A stretch of 7,699 nt of DNA. Source: JBBKXP01 sp038323615 (GTDB lineage Bacteria; Pseudomonadota; Alphaproteobacteria; Rhodobacterales; Rhodobacteraceae). The stretch is taken from NCBI GenBank assembly GCA_038323615.1, contig JBBQHC010000135.1, positions 1 through 7,699 of the forward strand, in the 5' to 3' direction. This document shows, piece after piece, positions 1-5,870 of the stretch. The notes below the pieces were generated by a model, which did no database searches, was not told the origin of the DNA, and was given only the letters and a program-made list of their open reading frames with translations. Position 1 is the first letter of the stretch, and every line of letters starts with the position of its first letter. Both the position numbers and the translations under genes were made by a program.

Positions 1-53
1 TGTTCTTTCAGTGCCTCGACCACCATCTTTGCGCCGGTCATCTGCCTTGTCAT
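1..53 (-). CDS. ilvB: Acetolactate synthase large subunit, N-terminal fragment
   Basis: The gene runs off the left end; only 17 codons are visible, reading MTRQMTGAKMVVEALKE. A start of the form M-x-R-x-MTGA-x-MVV-x-AL is what I recognise from alphaproteobacterial IlvB, the thiamine-diphosphate enzyme that condenses pyruvate to acetolactate (or pyruvate with 2-oxobutyrate) in valine, leucine and isoleucine synthesis in the cytoplasm. The start at 53 is chosen because AAGGA lies 7 bases upstream on the minus strand. An in-frame ATG at 92 directly abuts the T-run of a terminator and has no ribosome binding site. The upstream leader (promoter, short ORF, terminator) is what an amino-acid biosynthetic gene under attenuation would carry, which supports the call. 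The fragment is short, so another ThDP enzyme cannot be formally excluded. Confidence 0.75.
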   Translation of the reverse strand, partial: MTRQMTGAKMVVEALKE

Positions 54-92
54 CTTCGCGTCCTTCGTGTCTGTCGTCGTGTCTGCTGGCAT

Positions 93-117
93 AAAAAAGC
101 CCCCGAAGTTCGGGGGC
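93..117 (-). terminator. Intrinsic terminator in the ilvB leader (attenuator)
   Basis: On the minus strand GCCCCCG, a five-base loop AACTT and CGGGGGC form a perfect 7-bp GC stem (117-99), followed at once by six T residues (98-93). This is a textbook Rho-independent terminator. It lies before, not after, a coding region: the ilvB start is 40 bases further on at 53, and the promoter is upstream at 239-211. That position makes it an attenuator rather than an end-of-operon terminator. It cannot serve phoX, which reads in the other direction. Confidence 0.85.
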
Positions 118-159
118 GCATGGGAACCTGTCAGGGCAAACCGTTACCGGCCCATGCGC
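116..159 (-). promoter_or_regulatory. Alternative stem in the ilvB leader RNA (candidate antiterminator)
   Basis: In the leader RNA GCGCAUGGG (159-151) is perfectly complementary to CCCAUGCGC (124-116), giving a 9-bp stem around a 26-base loop. The 5' arm lies inside the last codons of the short leader ORF, so a ribosome reaching the stop codon would mask it. The 3' arm shares its last two bases with the terminator stem. A weaker local hairpin, GGGC (153-150) with GCCC (137-134), competes for the 5' arm. The two-base overlap with the terminator is small, so real mutual exclusion is uncertain. The pairing is seen; the regulatory role is inferred. Confidence 0.5.
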
Positions 160-188
160 GTGTCACCTGGAATGGATACATCGGTCAT
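144..188 (-). CDS. Putative 14-residue leader peptide upstream of ilvB
   Basis: A short ORF, MTDVSIPGDTRMGR, starts 6 bases after a good ribosome binding site (AAAGGAAA, plus-strand 193-200) and stops with TAA at 146-144. It begins about 16 bases after the expected transcription start of the promoter at 239-211 and ends 27 bases before the terminator stem, the usual place for a leader peptide. Its codons include one Val and one Ile (positions 4 and 6) but no run of branched-chain codons and no Leu, unlike classical enterobacterial ilv leaders. Translation may therefore sense only Val/Ile charging, or the ORF may simply couple ribosomes to the leader fold. Existence is supported by the start signals; the function is inferred. 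Confidence 0.5.
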   Translation of the reverse strand: MTDVSIPGDTRMGR

Positions 189-210
189 CTGATTTCCTTT
201 GCGTTGCAGA

Positions 211-239
211 CCTTATGCACGGGTTTTCGGGGGCGTCAA
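211..239 (-). promoter_or_regulatory. Sigma-70-type promoter for the ilvB leader
   Basis: On the minus strand TTGACG (239-234) and ATAAGG (216-211) are separated by 17 bases. The -35 box matches the consensus in five of six positions and the spacing is ideal; the -10 is weaker, as is common in alphaproteobacteria. Transcription should begin near 204, just ahead of the leader ORF. No other strong leftward promoter is visible in 54-425. Confidence 0.65.
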
Positions 240-329
240 CATGGTGAGGCGGATAAAATGTCGTTTCAGGGCCGTTTTCGGTAACTTTCTTTCGGCAATT
301 CGCCGCGCGTCAGGCATCATTTCGTGAAT

Positions 330-347
330 CTGTTACCCGCCTGTCAC
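330..347 (+). promoter_or_regulatory. PHO box (PhoB binding site) upstream of phoX
   Basis: CTGTTAC (330-336), four bases CCGC, then CTGTCAC (341-347) form two 7-base direct repeats with an 11-base period, the arrangement of the PhoB operator (consensus CTGTCAT-N4-CTGTCAT). Each half matches the consensus in 5-6 of 7 positions. It sits just upstream of a -10-like CATACT and 79 bases before a gene encoding a phosphate-starvation phosphatase, so site, spacing and target agree. The stretch 240-329 ahead of it holds no gene or motif I can support. Confidence 0.75.
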
Positions 348-355
348 GTCACGGC

Positions 356-361
356 CATACT
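356..361 (+). promoter_or_regulatory. Probable -10 element of the phoX promoter
   Basis: CATACT lies 8 bases after the end of the PHO box, close to the roughly 10-base distance in PhoB-activated promoters, where the box replaces a recognisable -35. The predicted transcription start near 368 gives an untranslated leader of about 58 bases before the ATG at 426. The hexamer match is moderate, so the call rests mainly on spacing. Confidence 0.45.
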
Positions 362-425
362 GCGACGCCATCCAGCCGGGGGGCGCTGTTATCGGCGTGA
401 CCGACATCACAGAATGGGATTTGCC

Positions 426-2315
426 ATGAAAGACACCGACATGCGCCATCTGAGCTGGGATGAGTGGGACGAACTGCACCGCCCCGCGCCCGCAGTTACC
501 GATTTCGACAGGGTCGTTGACTTGGCGATGTCACGCCGCGGCTTCATCGGATCGCTGGTCGGCTTCGGGTGCGGCGCTGCGGCGATGGGCACCGGCATGC
601 TGGGCGCTACCAGTGCCGGGGCGCTGACCGTCAGTCGTTTCAGTTTTGCCCCGATCGACATTGCCACGGATTTCACCGTTCACGTGCCCCAAGGCTACAG
701 CTGGAACGTGCTGGCCAGTTGGGGCCAGCCGCTGTTCTCGGATCTGCCGGATTTTGACCGCGCCACCGGCGGAACGTCGGCCAGCGCCGCACGTAGCTTT
801 GGCGAAAACAACGACGGGATGGAGCTGTTCGACATCGGCGGTCGGCAGGTCATCGCGGTTAACCACGAATTCGCCAACCCCGACATCAACCTGCCCGAAA
901 ACGCGGACGGTGCCACGCTGTCCGCCGATGACGTGCTGAAACTGCAAAACCTGCAAGGCGTTGCCGTATTCGAGGTGGCCGAGGGACCGGATGGCTGGCG
1001 CGTTGTCATCGACAGCCCGCTCAATCGCCGGATCACCCAAAACACGCCAATGACAATCTCGGGCCCCGCCGCCGGGCACGACCTGTTGAAAACGCCCGCC
1101 GATCCGACCGGGACGCAGGTACTGGGAACGATGAACAATTGCGGTGCCGGACGCACGCCTTGGGGCACTTACCTCACCTGCGAAGAGAACTTTAACGGCT
1201 ATTTCGGCAGCACCGACGCGGCGATGGTCATGCCCGAGGGGTTTGACCGTTACGGGATCGCGGCGGAAAGCCGCTATGCCTATGAAAAATTCGACGGCCG
1301 GTTCGATCTGGCGCAGAACCCCAACGAACCCAACCGTTTTGGCTATATCGTGGAAATCGACCCGGCGAACCCGGACTCGCCCCCGGTCAAGCATACCGCG
1401 CTGGGCCGCTTCAAACATGAGAACGCGGCCCTGACGCTGGCCCCCAACGGGCAGGTCGTGGTCTATATGGGCGACGATGAACGGGGCGAATTCCTGTACA
1501 AATTCGTCAGCGCCGGGGTTTACGAGCAAGACACCGACCCGTCCGGTTTGTTGACAGATGGGCAGCTTTACGTCGCCAAATTCAATCCAGACGGCAAGGG
1601 CGAATGGCTGGCCCTGACATCGGCGGCGACAGGCATGGACCCGACGATGATCGCGATCCAGACCCGTCAGGCGGCCAGCGCGGTGGGGGCGACCACGATG
1701 GACCGCCCGGAATGGGTCGCCGTCAACACCGTCGCGGTCGAGGCCTATTGCTGCCTGACCAATAATACCAAACGCAAACCCGATGCGGTCAACATGGGCG
1801 GCGACGCAATGGTCCCGGTGCCGGACAGCCCGAACCCCCGGGCCGAAAACGGCTATGGCCAGATCGTGCGCTGGTATCCCGACAGCGACAATCATGCATC
1901 CGACAGCTTTGCGTGGGATTTGTATGTGATGGCGGGCAATCCGGTTGTCCATTCGGATGCCTATGCCGGGTCGCCCAATGTCACGCCGGGCAATATGTTC
2001 AACGCGCCCGACGGGATGAAGTTCGACAGCGCGGGCATGGTCTGGATCGAAACCGATGGCGATGACAGCAACGCCGGCGACTTTGCCGGGCATGGCAACA
2101 ATCAGATGCTGGTCGGCGATCCGGTCACCGGCGAGATCGCGCGGTTTCTGACCGGGCCAAAGGAATCGGAGATTACCGGGGTCACGTGGTCTGCCGACCG
2201 GCGCACGCTGTTCGTCGGTATCCAGCACCCCGGCGGGTCGTTCCCCGAAACCGCAGGCGCACCCCGGTCGTCCGTCATCGCGATCAAACGCGACGACAGC
2301 GCCGTCATCGGCTGA
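426..2315 (+). CDS. phoX: PhoX-type alkaline phosphatase (DUF839 family), Tat-exported
   Basis: The 629-residue product fits the usual PhoX length. PhoX enzymes hydrolyse phosphate monoesters outside the cytoplasm to release phosphate, using an Fe/Ca cofactor rather than the zinc of PhoA. A roughly 35-residue polar N-region precedes the twin-arginine motif SRRGFIG (36-42) and a hydrophobic stretch ending near residue 67, which predicts Tat export of the folded, metal-loaded enzyme. Family motifs in order are VNHEF (145-149), NNCGAGRTPWGT (237-248) with the conserved Cys and following EEN, FKHENAA (329-335), MGDDERGEFLYKF (348-360), DRPEW (426-430), NGYGQIVRW (475-483), APDGMKFD (527-534), WIETDGD (540-546) and ITGVTWS (583-589). 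The ORF stays open upstream to 324, but that would start translation inside the PHO box and before the -10, so the ATG at 426 is preferred; GGGA lies 6 bases ahead. It stands alone, facing away from ilvB and converging on the response regulator gene. Confidence 0.93.
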   Translation: MKDTDMRHLSWDEWDELHRPAPAVTDFDRVVDLAMSRRGFIGSLVGFGCGAAAMGTGMLGATSAGALTVSRFSFAPIDIATDFTVHVPQGYSWNVLASWGQPLFSDLPDFDRATGGTSASAARSFGENNDGMELFDIGGRQVIAVNHEFANPDINLPENADGATLSADDVLKLQNLQGVAVFEVAEGPDGWRVVIDSPLNRRITQNTPMTISGPAAGHDLLKTPADPTGTQVLGTMNNCGAGRTPWGTYLTCEENFNGYFGSTDAAMVMPEGFDRYGIAAESRYAYEKFDGRFDLAQNPNEPNRFGYIVEIDPANPDSPPVKHTALGRFKHENAALTLAPNGQVVVYMGDDERGEFLYKFVSAGVYEQDTDPSGLLTDGQLYVAKFNPDGKGEWLALTSAATGMDPTMIAIQTRQAASAVGATTMDRPEWVAVNTVAVEAYCCLTNNTKRKPDAVNMGGDAMVPVPDSPNPRAENGYGQIVRWYPDSDNHASDSFAWDLYVMAGNPVVHSDAYAGSPNVTPGNMFNAPDGMKFDSAGMVWIETDGDDSNAGDFAGHGNNQMLVGDPVTGEIARFLTGPKESEITGVTWSADRRTLFVGIQHPGGSFPETAGAPRSSVIAIKRDDSAVIG

Positions 2316-2332
2316 GGCCTGCGCAAACCCAT

Positions 2333-2362
2333 GTCAGGGGCGTCCTGCGACCCGCCCTTGAC
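2333..2362. terminator. Stem-loop between convergent genes, possible bidirectional transcription end
   Basis: GTCAGGGGCG (2333-2342) pairs with CGCCCTTGAC (2353-2362) through ten base pairs, one of them G-U in the plus-strand transcript, around a 10-base loop. It fills most of the 59-base gap between the stop of phoX (2315) and the stop of the converging response regulator (2375). No T-run follows on either strand, so it is not a canonical intrinsic terminator; it could stabilise both 3' ends or act with Rho. Confidence 0.45.
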
Positions 2363-2374
2363 GGCCACTCCGCT

Positions 2375-3031
2375 TTAGCGCGCCAATACCCCGGTCCCCT
2401 GCAACACCCCATGTTCCATCGCATAGCGGGTCAGCCCGGCGGTCGATGAAATGCCCAACTTGCGTTTGAGGTTCTTGCGGTGGGTTTCGACAGTGCGCAC
2501 CGAGATGTCCAAGGCCAGCGCCACGTCCTTGTTCGATTTGCCCTGCGCCAGTTCCAGCAGGATCGTCTGTTCGCGGCTGGTCAGCGGTTCGCGTCCGTCG
2601 GCAATGCGCGGTTTCAGCGATTGATGCGCCCCGGTGCAAAGATATTGTTCGCCCGCCATCACCCGGTCGATCGCGGTCTTGATTTCATCGGTCGGCACGT
2701 CCTTGAGGATATAGCCACGCGCCCCGTGCGCCAGCGCCGCCGAAATGTATTCCGGGCTGTCGTGCATCGACAGGATCAGGATCCGGGTGTCGGGGCGGCG
2801 TTCAAGGATGATTTCGGTCGCACTCAGCCCGCTGAGGCCGGGCATGTTCAGATCCAGCAGGATCACATCGGGGTCAAGTGCTGCGACGCAGTCGATGGCG
2901 TCTTGGCCATTCGACAGGGTGCCGACGACGGCGATGTCGTCATAGGTTTCAAGGATCGACTGGATCCCGTCGGCGACCATCGGATGATCGTCGACGATCA
3001 GGACACGGGTTGGCAGATCGGCTGTGGTCAT
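2375..3031 (-). CDS. NarL/FixJ-family two-component response regulator
   Basis: The 218-residue product has the full two-domain layout. The receiver domain (about 8-125) carries the acidic pair D14-D15, the phosphoacceptor D60 in LLDLNMPG, the switch residue S88 and the conserved K110 in YILKD. The C-terminal LuxR-type helix-turn-helix (about 148-210) starts PLTSREQTILLELAQGKSNK and includes the recognition region VRTVETHRKNLKRKLG. Phosphorylation by the partner kinase should promote dimerisation and DNA binding. It overlaps the kinase gene by four bases (ATGA, 3031-3028), so the two are translated together, and AAGGAA lies about 10 bases upstream of the ATG. The divergent TRAP operon is the most likely target, by analogy with other kinase/regulator pairs beside dctPQM loci; the actual regulon is not visible here. 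Confidence 0.9.
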   Translation of the reverse strand: MTTADLPTRVLIVDDHPMVADGIQSILETYDDIAVVGTLSNGQDAIDCVAALDPDVILLDLNMPGLSGLSATEIILERRPDTRILILSMHDSPEYISAALAHGARGYILKDVPTDEIKTAIDRVMAGEQYLCTGAHQSLKPRIADGREPLTSREQTILLELAQGKSNKDVALALDISVRTVETHRKNLKRKLGISSTAGLTRYAMEHGVLQGTGVLAR

Positions 3032-4452
3032 GCGCTGGCTTTCCTTACGTCGCTTCGGCTGTCGGGCGGCATCATATGGGTCAGGGGTATTTGGGCCTCG
3101 ATCACGGTGCCGCTGGCCGACGACATGACCCGCAAGTTGCCCGCCAGTTGTTCGATCCGCTCGGCCATGTTGCGCATGCCCAACCCCGTCGCGGCGCGTT
3201 TGGGCAGCGGCCAGACCATGCCCCTGCCGTTGTCGGCGATGCGCAGGATGGCGCCGTTGCGGCTCCCGCGCACCGAAATCGCGACTTCGGTCGCTTCGGC
3301 GTGGCGTTCGATGTTGGTCAACGCCTCTTGGGCGATGCGATACAGTGCGATCCGGGCATCGCGGTCAAGCCGGTTGCGGAACACCACGGTTTCGAAATCG
3401 ACGGCGATGCCGGTACGGGTGCTGAAATCGTCGGTCAGCGCCTTCAATGCCGGGCCAAGCCCCAGATCGTCCAGCACGCCGGGGCGCAGATCGCGGCTGA
3501 TCCGGCGCACCTCTTGGATGGTGCCGCCAAGACTGGCGATCCCCTTGTCCAGACTTTCGCCCGCCCGCGCATCGCCCAGACCCAAACGACGGCGCGCCAG
3601 TTCCAGCGCATACCGCACCCCGACTAGCATCTGGCTGATGCTGTCATGCAATTCACGGGCGACGCGCCCGCGTTCTTCTTCCTGGGTGTCGATAATGCGC
3701 TGGGTCAGTTGTTTCAGCTTGGCATCGGCCAGACGGCGCTCGCGGATGTTCAGGGCGACGCCCGACAGGAACACGGCCAGCAGGGCGGCGGTGGTGATGG
3801 CAAGAATATAGACCGAGGTGCGCCTGATCCGGGCCTGCACATCGGCGCGGGCGGCGGCGACGCGGGTCAGGATATCGTCGATGAATACGCCGGTGCCGAC
3901 GGCCCAACGCCAGTCTTGCAGGCCGACCGTATAGGTAATGATCCGCCCCGGTTGGCCGTTGCTGGGTTTGGTCCAGTCGAATTCGTGATAGCCGCCCCCC
4001 TGCCTTGCAATGCGCACCAGTTCGTCGGTGATCGGCACGCCCGCGTGGTCGGTCAGACCGGCCCAGTTGCGGTTGATCAGATAGGTCTGGCGCGGTGCCA
4101 CCAGATTGGTGCCGTCATAGTCGAACACATAAAAGAACCCGTCCTGTCCATAGAGCATCGCCGCAAGGATCCGCGTGACCTCCAGCTTGGCGGCGGCGTC
4201 GTTGGGGGCGGCCCGGCCGTAGATATTCACGAAAGCGGTGCGGGCCAGCGAAATGTAGTTTTTCAACTCTTCGCGCTTGGCCTCGATCAGCTGGCGTTCC
4301 AGCGCCGCGATCTCGCGTTCCGCCAGTTGTCGCGACTGGTTGGCGACGACGATGGAAATCAGGGCGACAGCGATCAGCAGCGGCACGGTGGCCAACAGAA
4401 ACAGCTTTTGGCCATAACTCAGGTCTATGGCGTCACGCAGGCGGGTCAGCAT
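3028..4452 (-). CDS. Membrane histidine kinase with extracytoplasmic cache domain (HisKA_3 type)
   Basis: From the ATG at 4452 the product has 474 residues. A first membrane segment (about 17-37) leads to an extracytoplasmic region (about 38-210) that looks like a single cache domain of the sCache_2 kind: the run GQDGFFYVFDYDG (102-114), the block HEFDWTKP (156-163) and WAVGTGVFIDDI (183-194) are typical. A second segment (about 214-236) connects to a NarX/DesK-like kinase: the phosphorylated His is H269 in ARELHDSISQ, followed by DLRPGVLDDLGL (321-332), the ATPase N-box EALTNIERHA (376-385), DNGRG (407-411) and GLGMRN (423-428). Cache domains of this class often bind small organic acids, which fits the neighbouring carboxylate-type transporter. 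The frame stays open to a TTG at 4599, but the extra 49 residues are polar and unlike a kinase N-terminus; the ribosome binding site before 4452 is weak, so the exact start is less sure than the gene. Confidence 0.88.
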   Translation of the reverse strand: MLTRLRDAIDLSYGQKLFLLATVPLLIAVALISIVVANQSRQLAEREIAALERQLIEAKREELKNYISLARTAFVNIYGRAAPNDAAAKLEVTRILAAMLYGQDGFFYVFDYDGTNLVAPRQTYLINRNWAGLTDHAGVPITDELVRIARQGGGYHEFDWTKPSNGQPGRIITYTVGLQDWRWAVGTGVFIDDILTRVAAARADVQARIRRTSVYILAITTAALLAVFLSGVALNIRERRLADAKLKQLTQRIIDTQEEERGRVARELHDSISQMLVGVRYALELARRRLGLGDARAGESLDKGIASLGGTIQEVRRISRDLRPGVLDDLGLGPALKALTDDFSTRTGIAVDFETVVFRNRLDRDARIALYRIAQEALTNIERHAEATEVAISVRGSRNGAILRIADNGRGMVWPLPKRAATGLGMRNMAERIEQLAGNLRVMSSASGTVIEAQIPLTHMMPPDSRSDVRKASA

Positions 4453-4568
4453 GGCTTGCGATACGCCGGAACCGGGCAGGGCGCAAAGGCGAATCCAGTG
4501 CGACCCGTGCGGCGACCGGATGTTTGCGCCAACATTGGTCCTGTTTTCTGACCAGTCCGGGCAATTCG

Positions 4569-4592
4569 ACCGACCTCTACGCAATAGTCGGT
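4569..4592. promoter_or_regulatory. Candidate operator dyad in the divergent kinase/dctP intergenic region
   Basis: ACCGAC (4569-4574) is inverted as GTCGGT (4587-4592) across 12 bases, giving a 24-bp dyad about 100 bases upstream of dctP and 117 bases upstream of the kinase start. Such a position suits a response regulator acting on one or both divergent promoters. A shorter dyad, TGGTC (4536-4540) and GACCA (4550-4554), lies nearby. I could not find a convincing -35/-10 pair in 4453-4690 for either gene, which would fit activator-dependent promoters. Six-base inverted repeats arise by chance, so this is only a candidate. Confidence 0.3.
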
Positions 4593-4677
4593 ATTTCAAT
4601 CCCGCGAACAGCCGTTAGTGTGCCCCCCACGCGAAACGATCTGTCGGCGCCGGGAAGGGGTCGACAACAATTCCAAC

Positions 4678-4686
4678 GGGAGGAAA
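4678..4686 (+). promoter_or_regulatory. Strong ribosome binding site of dctP
   Basis: GGGAGGAAA includes GGAGG (4679-4683), seven bases before the ATG at 4691. It is the best ribosome binding site in the window and agrees with the need for abundant periplasmic binding protein. Confidence 0.8.
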
Positions 4687-4690
4687 CTTT

Positions 4691-5773
4691 ATGGATCGTC
4701 GTTCTTTTCTTCGTACGTCCGCACTTGGCGGCACCGCTGCCGCTGCATCGACACTGGCGGCACCTGTCTATGCACAGGGCAATCGCACGCTGACGCTTGT
4801 CACGACATGGGGCCGGGGCCTTGCCGGGGTGCATGACAGTGCGCAGCGCAACGCCGACATCATCACCGCGATGACCGATGGCCAGTTGACCATTGACCTC
4901 AAGGCCGCCGGCGAACTGGTTGGCGCGTTTGAGGTTTTTGACGCTGTGACCTCGGGTCAGGCGGATATGTACCACGGCGCCGACTACTACTTTGTCGGCC
5001 AGCATCCGGGCTATGCGTTCTTTACTGCAGTACCATTCGGGATGACCGCGCAGGAACTGGCGAACTGGTATTACTACGATGGCGGGATGGAGCTGCACGA
5101 CGAATTGGGCGGCATCTTTGGCCTGAAATCGTTCCTTGGTGGCAACACCGGGGCGCAGTCGGGCGGCTGGTTCAAGAATGAGATCAAGGGGCCGGAAGAT
5201 TTTCAGGGCCTCAAGTTCCGGATGCCCGGTCTGGGTGGCGAGGCGCTGGGCAAAATGGGCGCATCGGTCCAGAACCTGCCGGGTGCCGAAGTCTATCAGG
5301 CGTTGTCCAGCGGTGCCATCGACGGCACCGAATGGATCGGCCCCTGGGCTGACGAAAAGGCCGGTTTCCAGGAAATCACCAAGTTCTACTACACCGCCGG
5401 TTTCCACGAGCCGGGTGCGGGCCTGTCGCTTGCATTTAACCGGGACGTATTCGACAGCTTTACCCCGGCGCAGCAGAAAATTTGCGAAATCGCCGCCGGT
5501 AACTGCCATCAGGACAACCTGGCGCAGTTTCTGTCCAACAACGGTTCGGCCCTGACCCGATTGCAGGCCGGTGGTGTCAAGGTTCTGGAATTCCCGGATA
5601 CGGTCTGGGATGCCTTTGGGGTCGCGTCCAAAGAAACGATGGACGGCTATGCCGGCGACGATCTGTATGACAGGATCCGTGCCAGCGCCGCCGACTCGAT
5701 GAAATCGTCGTCGGGCTGGATCACCAGATCCGAAGGCCTCTATCGGACCCAACGCGACCGCGTTCTGGGCTAA
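4691..5773 (+). CDS. dctP: TRAP transporter periplasmic binding protein, TakP-like (2-oxoacid/lactate group)
   Basis: The 360-residue product is a DctP-family extracytoplasmic receptor that captures an organic acid in the periplasm and delivers it to the DctQ/DctM permease, driven by a sodium gradient. The N-terminus has a twin-arginine signal, DRRSFLRT (2-9), a hydrophobic Ala-rich stretch and a likely cleavage after VYA (28), giving a mature protein starting QGNRTL. AAGELVGAFEVFDAVTSG (72-89), the block DYYFVGQHPGYAF (98-110), VPFGM (114-118), GGNTGAQSGGWF (150-161) and GTEWIGPWADEK (212-223) recall TakP of Rhodobacter sphaeroides and related 2-oxoacid/lactate receptors. R177 in LKFRMPG is the family's conserved Arg that salt-bridges the ligand carboxylate. 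Substrate is therefore probably a monocarboxylate or 2-oxoacid; this is inference from overall resemblance, and mannitol/other subfamily annotations are possible. It is the first gene of dctPQM, with an intercistronic hairpin after it. Confidence 0.92.
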   Translation: MDRRSFLRTSALGGTAAAASTLAAPVYAQGNRTLTLVTTWGRGLAGVHDSAQRNADIITAMTDGQLTIDLKAAGELVGAFEVFDAVTSGQADMYHGADYYFVGQHPGYAFFTAVPFGMTAQELANWYYYDGGMELHDELGGIFGLKSFLGGNTGAQSGGWFKNEIKGPEDFQGLKFRMPGLGGEALGKMGASVQNLPGAEVYQALSSGAIDGTEWIGPWADEKAGFQEITKFYYTAGFHEPGAGLSLAFNRDVFDSFTPAQQKICEIAAGNCHQDNLAQFLSNNGSALTRLQAGGVKVLEFPDTVWDAFGVASKETMDGYAGDDLYDRIRASAADSMKSSSGWITRSEGLYRTQRDRVLG

Positions 5774-5791
5774 GATACGATCCGACTATAC

Positions 5792-5820
5792 GGCAGGGGC
5801 GGAACAAATCCGCCCCTGCC
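5792..5820 (+). terminator. Intercistronic 12-bp hairpin between dctP and dctQ
   Basis: GGCAGGGGCGGA (5792-5803) and TCCGCCCCTGCC (5809-5820) pair perfectly around the loop ACAAA. It lies 18 bases after the dctP stop, and no T-run follows, so read-through into dctQ is expected. Such a structure would protect the 3' end of dctP mRNA from exonucleases or cause partial termination, so that the binding protein outnumbers the permease. The hairpin is plain in the sequence; the role is inferred from its place. Confidence 0.75.
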
Positions 5821-5856
5821 ACTACGCGTCACAACTGGCGTGCGGCAATGTCCGAC

Positions 5857-5863
5857 AGGGGAG
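5857..5863 (+). promoter_or_regulatory. Ribosome binding site that decides the dctQ start
   Basis: AGGGGAG lies only one base before an ATG at 5865 but seven bases before the in-frame ATG at 5871, so the latter is the better start. Confidence 0.7.
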
Positions 5864-5870
5864 AATGACC

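Noticed and set aside
54..92. Earlier in-frame ATG for ilvB at 92
   Set aside because: It directly follows the terminator's T-run with no ribosome binding site, while the ATG at 53 has AAGGA at good spacing.
241..327. 28-codon ORF on the plus strand upstream of phoX
   Set aside because: It has no ribosome binding site, a composition like random sequence, and ends just before the PHO box.
324..425. In-frame 34-residue extension of PhoX
   Set aside because: It would start within six bases of the PHO box and ahead of the -10, lacks a ribosome binding site, and its Arg/His-rich residues do not resemble PhoX; the ATG at 426 is preferred.
531..2228. 565-codon open frame antisense to phoX
   Set aside because: It mirrors the codon structure of phoX in high-GC DNA, reads as a His/Arg/Val-rich chain with no recognisable domain, and its partner strand is a clear PhoX.
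2480..3811. 443-codon open frame opposite the response regulator and kinase
   Set aside because: It crosses two well-supported genes on the other strand, has low-complexity Arg/Ser-rich sequence and no start signals.
3646..4551. 301-codon open frame opposite the kinase
   Set aside because: It is a shadow of the kinase reading frame, rich in Gly/Asp/Gln with no domain I can recognise.
4453..4599. 49-residue N-terminal extension of the histidine kinase from a TTG at 4599
   Set aside because: The added residues are polar and precede a normal membrane anchor; the extension would also run through the candidate operator dyad. The ATG at 4452 is preferred.
4577..5752. 391-codon open frame antisense to dctP
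   Set aside because: It covers dctP and its promoter region; dctP itself is unambiguous from its signal peptide and TRAP motifs.
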